DNA of 21,674 bases from Silene noctiflora (lineage: Eukaryota > Streptophyta > Magnoliopsida > Caryophyllales > Caryophyllaceae): the NCBI GenBank assembly GCA_009801015.1, contig VHZZ01006763.1, positions 4,209-25,882 of the forward strand, written 5' to 3'. Positions 8,186 to 18,036 of this stretch are shown in pieces (positions within the stretch are counted from its first letter, which is position 1; the number at the start of each line of letters is the position of its first letter). Below the pieces are notes generated by a model. That model made no database searches. It was not told the DNA's origin and saw only the letters and a program-made list of their open reading frames with translations. The position numbers and the translations under genes are program-made.

Positions 8186-9579
8186 TGTAACACCTCCATA
8201 CCCCCAAGGTACATTGTCAAGGACTACCTCAAGATATAAGAGTACTACCATCTCGGTTTCCCGAGGTAGTGCACATTATAGAAAACATAATGAAACGTAA
8301 ATAAAAGAATAACTTATTAAAAAGGTTACAAATGTCCAAAATACAAATACAAAACCAAATCCCAAAAGTGATAGAAGTACAAGACAACGGCATGTGGAAG
8401 CTAGACGACAAAAAGACTGGTGATGACTCGGCCCTGCCAAACCCCGCAACAACATCAACATCATCCATCATCACATGTTAAACCAACTGCTCACCATCCC
8501 CGAATGGATCACCATAGTTTTGAAACATAAACGGGGTCAGTCAACTATACAATAATATGAAATAACAACAACAAGGTATAACATCCACAGTAACTATAAC
8601 CAATATCTCCATACTCCATAGTAACCAGTAACCGACTACACACCAAGGTGTGTAGCCCTGCCAGATTACCCATCGCAACAGGTAATCCACACCGTCAGTG
8701 GGGATCGTAGCCTTACCACCAAAATCTCCGCTCATCGCAACGAGCGAACCCAAGTCCATTAATGTGCATATACCCCTTGCGTTAAGAAACACAAGAGGCG
8801 AACAATGGGGGTGAGACCATCTCTCACAATGGCTCAAAAACCAACACGAATATCAATATCCATAGCAATACCATAACATCAACATAACTCAATCATAAGG
8901 TAATAACAAAGATCGTCATATTATATAACATATTGTTCTACAATCAATTGAGTAGGAAAACCCTACCTGATAAGCAATCCAATCAATCACATCACAAGGT
9001 CTAGAAAGCTTCTTCTACAAAATCTCACCCTAAAATTTAAAGAATCAATCAATAAAATGAACAATGTTATCTAATCCAAAAAACCCCCAAAAATAATCAA
9101 ACTAGGGTTTCACCAATCTATATCAAAACCATAAAAGACTACACTAAGAAACTTACCCAAATGATTACAAAAGCAATGATGTGAAAATCTCCAAAAATGA
9201 TGAACTTCACGCCTTAGATCAATAGCAATAGAAGAGAAGCATTTTACGTTGTTTAGTTTTGTGAAAAAGGTGATTAAGCTGTTAATGAAATGCTTTAAAG
9301 TTAAAATGCGATTATCACTTGCTTCCCGTTTTATTTATATCAAACCGCGAAAAAATCCCTAACGAACCGGACACTCGGACGAGTACGAGACACTCGAGCG
9401 AGTAGGACACACTCGACCGAGTGCAGGACAGTCGATCGAGTAAGCTACACTCGACCAAGTGCTAACACACTCGCCCGAGTTCACAACGAATGGAACACTG
9501 ACAGACTACTCACAACAGCTACTCGGTCGAGTACCCCCTACTCGGCCGAGTAGCCTAACCACAATTCTGATGTATTACA
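8186..9579 (-). repeat. Element 1 3' LTR, complete (1394 bp)
   Basis: It runs from TGTAACACC at 8186 to GTATTACA at 9579. On the minus strand the terminal repeats are TGTAATAC and GTGTTACA. It contains, in plus-strand order, the U5 hairpin (8252-8265), the R-region hairpin (8636-8655), a CCCTACCT block near 8960, a TATA (9329-9342) and eight palindromes (9373-9551). The polypurine tract lies immediately to the right, as expected for a 3' LTR of a minus-strand element. Confidence 0.93.
9329..9551 (-). promoter_or_regulatory. U3 promoter of element 1 LTR: eight phased palindromes plus TATA
   Basis: Variants of ACTCGNNCGAGT start at 9373, 9392, 9411, 9430, 9449, 9469, 9521 and 9540, with spacings 19, 19, 19, 19, 20, 52 and 19 bp. 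This is the same register as in LTR C. Downstream in the minus sense lies GATATAAATAAAAC (9329-9342), the TATA box. The array ends about 30 bp before it, where activator sites normally sit. Confidence 0.75.
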
Positions 9580-9580
9580 G

Positions 9581-9592
9581 TCTTCCATCCTT
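9581..9592 (-). other. Polypurine tract of element 1
   Basis: The minus strand reads AAGGATGGAAGA followed by C and then the LTR start TGTAATAC. It primes plus-strand DNA synthesis in reverse transcription. The same block sits next to the element 2 LTR (17181-17192). Confidence 0.85.
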
Positions 9593-9596
9593 AAAA

Positions 9597-9788
9597 CGAA
9601 CTTTGTCCCCGAAGTTCAAACCCATACTTGTAAAAGCAACACTAATGCTGACCAAAACCGAAACATACTCAAACCATAACCAAACCATGTCGAAACCGTG
9701 ATCAACCAACCCGAACATACATAAAATTGACTCAAAGCTGTCCCAAAAACGCATGTGATCATCTCCTATCCCCCTTACAAGAACAAGG
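9597..9788 (-). other. Element 1 3' untranslated stretch
   Basis: This is sequence between the end of the pol frame and the polypurine tract. Its minus-strand reading has no domain. The overlapping open frame (9575-9820) is not family-like. Confidence 0.6.
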
Positions 9789-10099
9789 TTACATCCTCGT
9801 AACCAAACATACCTGATCAAAGAGATTCGGATATCGCTCCTTCCTCGCCTCTTCCGCTTCCAAAGTTGCTTCCTCGACGTAGTGATCAGTCCACAACACT
9901 TTCAACAACACCGTCTCACCATTCCTGGTCTTGCGCACTTTACGGTCCAAGATCTACTTTGGTACTTCCATATAGGTCAAGGACTCATTTAACTCTATGT
10001 TCTCAACTTCTAGCACATGAGAAAGATCACTCACATACTTCTGGAGTCGAGACACATGAAAAATATTATGTACACGGTCCAAAGCTGGTGGCAGCTACC
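9789..10099 (-). pseudogene. Integrase C-terminus with chromodomain, broken
   Basis: The minus frame reads ILDRKVRKTRNGETVLLKVL, then WTDHYVEEATLEAEEARKER and YPNLFDQ (about 9960 to 9830), ending at a TAA at 9789-9791. The ILDRK start, central LW, VEEAT and RYPNLF pattern is that of the chromodomain-like tail of plant chromovirus integrases, thought to steer insertion to modified histones. The usual VEEATWE tryptophan is Leu here. A TAG sits just before ILDRK. Upstream segments (HNIFHVSRLQKYVSDLSHVL) are readable but in a different frame from the integrase core, so at least one frameshift separates them. Confidence 0.8.
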
Positions 10100-11339
10100 T
10101 CACCAATCCGATCCAAGATCTTAAAGGGTCCTATAAACTTCTGGCTCAAATACCCCTCTTGCCAAAACGCATTACCCCTTGCATAGGTAACACCTTCAAA
10201 AAAACTTTGTCACCCACTTGAAACTCGATGTCCCTACGATGCAAGTCGGCATAGCTCTTTTGACGATCCTGAGCTGCTTTCATCTTTTGTCTAATCAACC
10301 GTACCTGCTCAATCATATCCTGCACCATCTGTGGTCCTAAAACCACAGCCTCAACACTATCATCCCAACATATCGGACTCCTACACCTCCTCCCATATAA
10401 AGCCTCAAAAGGTGTCATGCCAATACTGGTGTTGAAACTGTTGGTTATAGGAAAACTCAATCAAATCTAGTCTATCCTCCCAGCTTCCACCAAACTCCAT
10501 AACACAAGCTCTCAACATATCTTCCAAGGTCTTGATGGTCCTTTCAGTCTGCCCATATTTCGCAGGATGAAATGCCGTACTCATCTTCAAGGCAGTACCC
10601 ATTAACTCCTGCAACTCTTGCCAAAACATAAATATAAACCGCGCATCCCTATCTGACACGATGTCTTTCGGTACACCATGTAATCGGACTACATTCTTCC
10701 TGTACCAATTGGCTAACTGCTGTTTAATCCAAGTATCCTTCATTGGGATAAAATGAGCCGACTTCGTCAGTCGATCCACTATCACCCAAATCATATTGCT
10801 GCCCTGCTGAGTCCTCCGTAAGCCCACAATGAAATCCATAGAGATAGATTCCCACTTCCACTCAGGTATCTCAAGAGACTGAATCTTACCTTGCGGTCTT
10901 CGTTGCTCCCCTTCGACCCTTTGACAAGTCAAACATCTAGCCACGAACTCAGCGGTCTCCCTTTTCATCCCAGGCCAACAGAAAGTCTTCTTAAGATCCT
11001 TATAGAGTTTATCACCACCTGGATGCACTGAATAAGGAGTGCAATGAGCCTCTGCCATGATAATCTTTCTCAACTCTGCATCTTAGGTACACACCATCTC
11101 TCATCAAACCGAACACTCCCATTTGCATGAACCGAAAACCTTGAAACTGTTCCCTTTTCCACCTCATCTCTCCACTCCCGAATCTTAGGATCATCAGCTT
11201 GCTTACTCTTGATCTCCTCATAAAGTTCAGGTTCCGTTGCCAGGTCCCCAAGAGCATCCCCGTTCCAAATCATATGCATCCCCATCCCGTTCACCTCATA
11301 CTTAAGTCTCATAAGAGACATGGCAGTGCATAAAGAATG
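10100..11339 (-). pseudogene. Integrase of element 1, core nearly intact but frameshifted
   Basis: The frame 11073-10405 (222 residues) holds the zinc-binding set H10, H17, C47 and C50, and the catalytic triad D80 (SMDF), D141 (VSDRD) and E177 (GQTER). The spacing between D141 and E177 is 35 residues, the D,D-35-E pattern of retroviral-type integrases, which join element DNA to the chromosome. One frameshift near 11070 separates it from the RNase H-side linker. Another near 10405-10460 moves the reading to the next frame, where YGRRCRSPICWD and the GDKVFLKV segment follow (10460-10146). A third shift comes before the GPF motif (about 10120). This is the longest continuous frame in the element. 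Confidence 0.9.
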
Positions 11340-11799
11340 CACACTCTTCCTACTCAACGCATCAGCAACGACATTGGCCTTCCCCTCATGATGGATAATC
11401 TCTATATCATAATCACCAATCAACTCTATCAATCTCCTTCGACGCATATTCAGCTCCTTTTGGGTGTAGATGTACTTAAGCTTTTGTGATCTGAAAACAC
11501 CTTAAAAGTTGCCCCATAGAGATAATGTCTCCAAATATTCAAAGCAAATACAACCGCACCCAACTCTAAATCGTGAGTAGGATAGTTCTCCTCATAAGTC
11601 TTCAATTGCCTGAAGCATAAGCAATCACCTTCCCATTCTGCATCAGAACACAACCCAAACCATTCTTTGAAGCATCTGTGTATACCTCAAAGTTCTCACT
11701 CCCCTCTGGAAAAGCTAAGACATGAGCTGTAGTCAAACGCTCCTTTAAGGTTTGGAATGCCGTCTCACAACTCTCGTCCCAGCAAAATCTGTCCTCCTT
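11340..11799 (-). pseudogene. RNase H of element 1, frameshifted twice
   Basis: RNase H removes the RNA strand of the RNA/DNA hybrid. Visible motifs are [11 protein letters not shown] (first catalytic Asp, near the end of the 12339-11602 frame), [12 protein letters not shown] (catalytic Glu) and SDHKSL (catalytic Asp) in the 11653-11450 frame. IHHEGKANVVADALSRK (last Asp) follows in the 11447-11070 frame. A one-base shift near 11605 and another near 11465 break it into three frames. It is the usual C-terminal companion of RT in gypsy pol. Confidence 0.88.
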
Positions 11800-12620
11800 T
11801 CTCATCAACGCTGTCATCGGTCTAGCTATCTTCGAAATGTCTTTCACGAACCTCCTGTAATACCCGACTAGACTCAAGAAACTCCGAACCTCAACCATAT
11901 TCTTCGGTGCTTCCCAGTTAGACATCATCTCAATCTTGATAGGATCCACAACTACCCCATCCTTAAAAATCACATGGCTCAGAAAAGCCACTTTCTCCAG
12001 CCAAAACTCACACTTGGACAATTTAGCATACGACTGGTTAACGCGCAAAGTTTGCAATACCAGCCTCAGATGCTCCTCGTGCTTCTCCCTAGTCTTGGAA
12101 TAGACTAGGATGTCATCAATGAACACTACCACAAACCGATGCAAGAACTGACTGAAAACCCGGTTCATCAAATCCATGAAGACTGCTGGTGCATTGGTCA
12201 ACCCAAACTGCATCACCATATACTCATAGTGACCATACCTCGATCGAAAAGCTGTCTTTGGTATGTCCTCATCCCGGATCCTCAACTGATGGTACCCCGA
12301 CCTTAGATCGATCTTAGAAAACACTCCTACTCCACTCAACTAATCAAAAAAGTCATCAATCCTCGGCAACGGATACCTGTTCTTCACCGTCACATGGTTC
12401 AACTCCCTGTAGTCTATACACAACCTTAAGCGCCATCCTTCTTCTTCACAAACAGAACTAGAGCACTCCAAGGCGATACACTAGATTGAATGTATCCCTT
12501 CTCTAGCAACTCATATAACTGCTTCTTCAACTCTCCCAACTCCTTAGGACCCATACGGTACGGGGCCTTAGAGATAGGTCCCGTCCTCGGCTTGAACTCC
12601 ACACTGAAGTCAATATCTCT
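11800..12620 (-). pseudogene. Reverse transcriptase of element 1, broken
   Basis: RT copies the element RNA into DNA. The 12339-11602 frame shows [15 protein letters not shown] (first catalytic Asp, residue 11) and [13 protein letters not shown] (residues 70-82). The catalytic YxDD box is FIDD, common in plant gypsy. The N-terminal fingers ([27 protein letters not shown]) lie upstream in another frame at about 12580-12440. A one-base loss near 12435 and an in-frame TAG at about 12340-12342 interrupt it. The TAG replaces the Gln of the family motif FDQL. The family finger-to-thumb order is otherwise kept. Confidence 0.92.
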
Positions 12621-13220
12621 CTACGGAGGTAACCCCGGTATCTCATCCGAAAAGATATCCCCGAACTCACCCACCACTGGTATCTCCAAAGCTGATGGCT
12701 CATCTATCCTAGTGTCCTTCATGTGACAAAGGATCATAGGATAACCCTTCCTCAGGTACAACTTCAAAGTCACCGCTGCAATGATCTTGACCTTGGGTTT
12801 GACCACAAACCTATGGAAAGACACTCTAACTCCCTTAGATCCTTTTAAAGTGACCTTCTTCTGGTGACAGTCTATGGTAACACTATACCTCCCCAGCCAA
12901 TCCATCCCAACTATAACCTCAAACCCATCCATAGGAAACTCGAACAAATCAATCGGAAAATTGACTTGTCCAATAACCATAGACACCCCCATATACAACC
13001 TCCCACATGACACTAACTCTCCCGACGATATAAAAACTTCATCCCTTACAGACTCATACTCCCCCCAAACCTATAGCCTTAGCATGACCCTTAGACATGA
13101 AAGAGTGTGTTGCTCCCGAATCAAATAAAACAAAAGAGGGAGTATTATTGATAAGGAATATATCGGTGACCACTTGAGCATCATCTCTACTGCTTGCTTA
13201 TCCATCATGAACAGTTTGCC
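12621..13220 (-). pseudogene. Aspartic protease of element 1, frameshifted
   Basis: The protease cuts the Gag-Pol precursor. The active-site segment reads LFDSGATHSF (about 13120-13090, catalytic Asp in DSGA). Downstream, GFEVIVGMDWL (about 12920) is the conserved second half of the fold, in the 13013-12621 frame. One frameshift near 13175 cuts it off from Gag. Another falls in a run of six G (minus sense) near 13063. An in-frame TAG (12621-12623) right after EIPGLPP marks the PR-RT junction. Confidence 0.88.
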
Positions 13221-14309
13221 ATTGTTCTTCCGTCCTCCACCCTGCATTGTGCTAGCCGATGCAGTAGATTTAGCAGCTGAGTTCTGGTTCCCATTACCAT
13301 TTTGCCTCTGATAGTTCCCACCGTTATTGCGGTTGAAATTGCCATACTTGCCTTGACTTCCCTGGCTATGCCATGACCCAGCTGGTCTGTTGCTAGCCAT
13401 ACTCTACCCTAGTTCTTGAGAAAACCCTCTTCTTCGTTGTCCCTAAAAGCCGTTCCCGCCGAAATTGGTGAACTCATACCTCTTGTGGCCAAAACCGCCA
13501 CAGTTGTAGCACGTCAACCGAGAACTGCCACTGTAGCTTCTACCACCATGGCTTCCAAATGACGATCCTCTCTTGAATCCAAAGCCACCAGAGGAAGCTC
13601 TCCTCTGGCTGAAGTTTTCCCTCTTGAACCCATAAGTACCAGTGCCCTCCCTGTCAGCTTTCTTCTTATCTCCACCCTTCTCACTATCCTCTTTGGTCAC
13701 CTCTCCGCATTCCCAGCTCTCTCATATACCTCTTTCAAGTCCGTAAGGACCCCAAACATGAGCCTCTCCAAGATCTTCACCACTAACCCCTTCTCAAAAC
13801 GCAGTGTCAGGCTCTACTGGTTCATCTCCAAGTCATCCACATAACTGGCCAGCTCATTGAACTTGCGGTAGTACTCCGCCACGGTCATACCCTCAGTGCC
13901 TCATAGCTTTCTTGAACTCATCCCAGGGAATAACAAGTTCCCCCGGGGCCTTATAGTACTCCCTAGCACTATCTTTCTCCCGGTTCCCCCAAACTCCAGT
14001 CTCATCCCTCAGGTAGAACGTAGCTTGCTCTACCTTCATCTCAGCAGGACAGTTGACCACCTCGATCACACTCCCCATTTCTCTATGCCAGTTTTCAAGC
14101 AGATTCGGCGCACCTGTGCCCTCATAGGTCGTAGGGTTGAAACAAGAGATAGTGGTGCTCATATTTTTGGCTTCCACTACCACCTCCTTAGCCTTCCCTA
14201 AGCTTTTGAGAGCCTCAGTAAGAGCCTCTTAGTGTTCTATCATATGATTAATCTCCTCAATGCTCAACTCGGCGGCCCTCATGTACACAACTGATCTTTT
14301 AGGAGGCAT
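13221..14309 (-). pseudogene. Gag of element 1, with stops, a deletion and a damaged zinc knuckle
   Basis: Gag forms the particle and binds the RNA. The ATG at 14307-14309 (MPPKRSVVYMRAAELSIEE) is the likely start and is followed by a TAA at codon 27. The frame resumes as NPTTYEGTGAP...LLENWHREM, a typical plant gypsy gag segment. It breaks at about 13895: the next recognisable piece, MTVAEYYRKFNELASY, is in another frame and closer than normal, so codons are missing. A TAG follows MNQ near 13820, with a further shift near 13700. The zinc knuckle reads CYNCGGFGHKRYEF, with Phe where the fourth ligand should be Cys. An Asn/Gly-rich linker follows. Confidence 0.88.
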
Positions 14310-15032
14310 TTTTAACTATATAAGAGAAACAATCGTAAGCACATAGACTACGACTCAAAACAAACATATATCCACCTAGGAAAGACATTCAATCGAGTGC
14401 CAAGGACACTCGATCGGGTACACTCAACTCGGTCGAGTCACATATGTACTCAGTCGAGTTCAACTAGACCAGAAGCTGACCAAAGAACACCAGAAAATGC
14501 ACTTGGTCGAGTACAACCTACTCGATTGAGTGCCTCGCACACTCGGTCGAGTCAAAAACTTACAAGACTTCTGCCTCAAACTCAATTTTACTCGCTCGGC
14601 TGAGTGCCAGGGACTCGGTCGAGTACCCCGTACTCGGTCAAGTTCCCCTCACTCGGTCGAGTCATGCCATTTTTGAACTACCCCCATGCTTATACAAAAA
14701 CATAAATAACACATACAACCCTACACATGTCACTAACTCCATAACAAATACTTCATCCAACATATGCAACCACTCAACTCATATCCACATACTTCACACA
14801 TCCTCTATGCAGTTCATACATATAACATTCAACATACATATGAAACACATAAGCATACAACGACCCTTGACACCCCACAGTGACCGGTTCAAAGTTATAA
14901 AGGAAAAATGCGGCTTTAGGACGTCTCCCAATCCAAGCCTTTGCGGTAGCTCTAAAAAACTCCTGCCCGGGTTCATTTTATTTAGACACCCTATGTTAAT
15001 TTTGTTCATTAGTTTTAGGTTTCAAAATCGTC
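14310..15032 (-). other. Element 1 5' leader
   Basis: This is non-coding sequence between primer site and gag ATG. It holds a palindrome array at 14387-14662, then an A/C-rich stretch. Near the primer site is a block TTCATTTTATTTAGACACCC that is echoed at 21630-21649 in element 2. No ORF in it resembles a protein. Confidence 0.8.
14387..14662 (-). promoter_or_regulatory. Palindrome array in the element 1 leader (11 copies)
   Basis: Variants of ACTCGNNCGAGT start near 14387, 14408, 14427 and 14448, then 14501, 14520 and 14541, then 14594, 14613, 14632 and 14651. Within a group the step is 19-21 bp; between groups it is 53 bp. The array lies outside the LTR and about 80 bp upstream of the gag ATG. 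A TATA-like GGATATATG (minus strand, near 14368) follows. Role unknown. Confidence 0.65.
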
Positions 15033-15044
15033 GCTCTGATACCA
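15033..15044 (-). other. Primer-binding site of element 1 (initiator tRNA-Met)
   Basis: The minus strand reads TGGTATCAGAGC, the complement of the plant initiator tRNA-Met 3' end. Three bases (AAG, minus sense) separate it from the LTR end GTGTTACA at 15048. It fixes the strand and the 5' side of the element. Confidence 0.95.
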
Positions 15045-15047
15045 CTT

Positions 15048-15930
15048 TGTAACACCCCAAGGTACCTTATCAAGGATTACCTCAAGATATAAGAGTGATA
15101 CCATCTCGGTTTTCCGAGGTAGTGCACATCTCCAAAATAAAAATACAAAGCCAAATCCCAAAAGTGATAGAAGTACAAGACAACGACACGCGGAAGCTAG
15201 ACTACAAAAATATTTGTGATGACTCGGCCCTGCCAAACCCCATAGCAACATCAACATCGATATTTATCATCGCCTGCTAAACCAAGCGCTTACCATCCCC
15301 GAATGGATCACCACAGTTTTGAAAACATAAACGGGGTCAGTCAACTATACAACAATATGAAATAACAACAACAAGGCATAACATCCATAGTAACTATAAC
15401 CAATATCTCCAGACTCCATAGTAACCAGTAACCAGCAACCGACTACACACCAAGGTGTGTAGCCCTGCAAGATTATCTATCGCAACAGGTAATCCACACT
15501 GCCAGTGGGAACCACAGCCTTACCACCAAAATCCATGCTCATCACAACGAGAAAACCCAAGTCCATTAATGTGGACATCTCCCTTGCGTTGAGAAATACA
15601 AGAGGCGAACAATGGGGGTGAGACCATATCTCGCAATGGCTCACAAACCAACACCAATATCAATATCCATATCAATACCATAACATCAACATAACTCAAT
15701 CATAAAGTAATAACAAAGATTGTCACATTATACAACATACTGTTCTACAATCAACTGAGTAGGAAAACCCTACCTGATAAGCAATCCAATCAATCACAGC
15801 ACAAGGTCGAGAAAGCTTATTGTACAAAATCTCCACCTAGAATGCAAACTATCAATCAATACAATGAACAATGTAATCTAACACAAAACTCCCTAAAAAT
15901 ACCCAAACTAGGGTTTCACCAAACTACATA
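15048..15930 (-). repeat. Element 1 5' LTR, R-U5 part only, cut by element 2
   Basis: It aligns with 8186-9120. It begins TGTAACACCCC and keeps the U5 hairpin (15105-15118) and the R-region hairpin (15443-15462). It lacks about 58 bp after GTGCACAT (15121-15128) that the other LTR and the element 2 LTR retain in some form. It has a short tandem GTAACCAGTAACCAGCAACC. The remaining roughly 460 bp, with TATA and palindromes, should lie beyond the right edge after element 2. Confidence 0.9.
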
Positions 15931-17179
15931 TGTAACACCCCCATCTACCAAGGAGCCTTACCCAGACCTTCCCTAGCATATACGGGCGTTACCATCTCGG
16001 TTTTCCGAGGAATAGTAAATCACAACGCTAATAAAAAACAATTTCAATTCAATTACATATTTAAACTCGGCATAAAGAAAGATACAACTGGTGGTTATAA
16101 AACTATACTAAGCTACTCATGTCAAGACTCGGTGAACAACGCATCCCTCTAGCACCCAAACAAGCTCCATATCAACATCTGCTAGAAATGACTGCTCACC
16201 ATAAGGATCGCCGCAAAACACATAAGAAGAACACAACAAAACCACACAAGGTTAGTAACTGAAGAATCATCACACTAACATAGCATACACAATACAAACA
16301 CCAACTCCATTACATCACCAACCTACCGACTGACACCGAGGTGTATTCCTGACATATCACCAGTTGCAACTGGTGATCCACACCGCCAGTGGGGACCGCA
16401 GCCTTGTCACTTAATCCCCGCTCAAAACCATAGAGCAATAATCCAATGACCATTAATGTGCACATCCTCCTTGTGACGGGAACTACAAGGGGCGGAACAA
16501 GCGCATGAAGCCATTCCCGAAGATGACTCCACTCAGCCGAGGGCGCACCTCGCGAACCACACATAAACAAAATATCACATCACCCATATCTTCACACATC
16601 ATACACAACATCAATCAACAGTACTGAGTAGGAAAACCTACTTTTAGCGATCTGCAAGTAGCATCACGATCCTACGACTGCAGGACCATCATCTACGTCA
16701 CGTAACAATAAGGACATACCCTTATTACTAACAACCATAACCCCAGCAACTCAAGAATGACGGTGATGATGATGACTTACCTATGCATGGCATAGCGGCG
16801 ATAAGACCACAACCCGACTCGAGTCTCCATCTCCATGATAGGCTCCCAAGGTGAAGGATTAGAGAAAGGGGGTGATGGTGAGAAGGTGTCGTCGATCTAG
16901 GTTTAGGAGAAATGAAAATAGAAAAACTGATTTGGGTTTACGATCTCGCGATATATACAATAACGCTGAACCACACTTACTCGATCGAGTGCAAACTTAC
17001 TCAATCGAGTTACCTCTACTCGATCGAGTCACTAAACCACTCAATCGAGTAGCTCAAGCTAGATCGAGTCCCTCATCCCCAAAGCTGCTAAGTCCTCAAG
17101 GTCCGTTCTAACAAAGGTTCCGACGGTGAAACACGGGTACAAGGTCAGTCAACGGGTCCCTAATATGACGGGTATTATA
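15931..17179 (-). repeat. Element 2 3' LTR, complete (1249 bp)
   Basis: It begins TGTAACACCCCC and ends GGGTATTATA, so the minus-strand start is TATAATACCC instead of TGTAATACCC. The U5 hairpin is kept (15996-16009). The R-region hairpin has shrunk to ACACC-GA-GGTGT (about 16333-16344). The block near 16490-16560 resembles solo LTR B. TATA lies at 16949-16959 and five palindromes at 16979-17069. Confidence 0.9.
16949..17069 (-). promoter_or_regulatory. U3 promoter of element 2 LTR: five phased palindromes plus TATA
   Basis: Palindrome variants start at 16979, 16999, 17018, 17039 and 17058 (steps 20, 19, 21 and 19 bp). The TATA-like TGTATATATCG (minus strand, about 16949-16959) follows about 20 bp downstream. 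Confidence 0.7.
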
Positions 17180-17180
17180 G

Positions 17181-17192
17181 TCTTCCCTCCTT
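17181..17192 (-). other. Polypurine tract of element 2
   Basis: The minus strand reads AAGGAGGGAAGA next to the LTR start. It is followed inward by a GTTCGGGAACGAAG segment that also flanks the element 1 tract. Confidence 0.85.
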
Positions 17193-18036
17193 AAAAAGAA
17201 CTTCGTTCCCGAACTTCAACTCCCAATCTCCCCCCGACCCAAATGTAAGTCAAAGTCGAGATGATTACTAACGTGGCCCGCCAAAACCACCATAAATATG
17301 CCTACTAATCATCATAATCCCTTGTTTTCACGAGTATCACTGTCATTAACCACTACCTCTATTATACCATTGAAACAAACACGCACACATAGCCACGCGC
17401 CATACAAAAGAATAAATCACGCGCCATACAAAAGGGTAACCACACACATATGACAACAAACGAGCCAGTAACCGGTCAATAATGCCCATATAACTTCACA
17501 TAAATTATTATAAATAACTCCACATAAATCATTTAACAACGATTGAGTTACTCAAAAGACAACGTTTTTGCAGCATTTTCAAGCACGACATTACTCTTCC
17601 CCTCTAAAAGGATCTTCGTTTCCGAAGTTCACCTCGAACATGGTTTAGTCACAAAAGAAAATTATGGTCATACACCTTCCCTCAACGTTACAAGACATAA
17701 CGATATCCATGAGAGTATGCTAGGTGAGAACTTACAATAGAAAGATGATTTTACTATGTTCCACAGTTATTACAGGGTAAACATGTCAATTGAAAGATGA
17801 CTTAATATCAACATGACATTATCGCGGCCGACTCGAACACCAAACAAAAGCTAGTGACGTAATAACCATGACAATTAGCGAGAGTACCGCATATGCCTTA
17901 AATACCATTCATACATAAATATCGAGTACACAAGTGATCATCACCATTCATTGCAATAGCGTAGGGTTCATGAAAAACATCCCCCCCATTATTCCATGTC
18001 AAACAAGGAAGCGGTCTAAGTGTTTGATCTACTAGC
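17193..18036 (-). other. Element 2 3' non-coding region, with a second polypurine-like block
   Basis: There is no gene. At 17595-17632 the context of the polypurine tract is repeated (TCTTCCCCTCTAAAAGGATC, then TTCGTTTCCGAAGTTCACC), about 410 bp inside the true tract. It may be a relic of an earlier LTR boundary or a secondary priming site. The rest is A/C-rich and featureless. Confidence 0.6.

Larger units (their letters stand above)
8186..15930 (-). mobile_element. Element 1: Tekay/Del-type chromovirus (Ty3/gypsy), decayed, 5' LTR interrupted
   Basis: The order on the minus strand is: 5' LTR (15930 to 15048 visible), primer site, leader with palindrome array, gag, protease, RT, RNase H, integrase, chromodomain, polypurine tract, 3' LTR (9579 to 8186). 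This order, the initiator-Met primer site and the chromodomain place it among chromoviruses. LTR length and TGTAATAC ends fit the Tekay/Del clade. The two LTRs are diverged, roughly nine in ten positions alike by eye in the middle section. The 5' LTR also lacks about 58 bp near 15128 that the 3' LTR keeps (about 8279-8335). Element 2 is inserted at 15931. All coding parts carry stops or frameshifts. Confidence 0.9.

Noticed and set aside
8541-8837. Minus-strand ORF in the LTR with similar versions at 379-669, 7852-8037 and 16310-16570
   Set aside because: The shared peptide (GGVDYLLRWVIWQG and neighbours) follows from nucleotide similarity of the LTR copies. Frames are broken in other copies, and no domain is recognisable.
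9866-10186. Plus-strand ORF of 106 residues
   Set aside because: It lies antisense to the integrase tail and chromodomain and has no family resemblance.
12490-13128. Plus-strand ORFs at 12490-12726 and 12874-13128
   Set aside because: They are shadows of the RT fingers and the protease on the minus strand.
14387-14662. Regularly spaced repeats suggesting a CRISPR array or satellite
   Set aside because: The repeats are 12-bp degenerate palindromes with 7-9 bp spacers, inside a plant retrotransposon. CRISPR repeats and spacers are far longer, and there is no extended tandem monomer.
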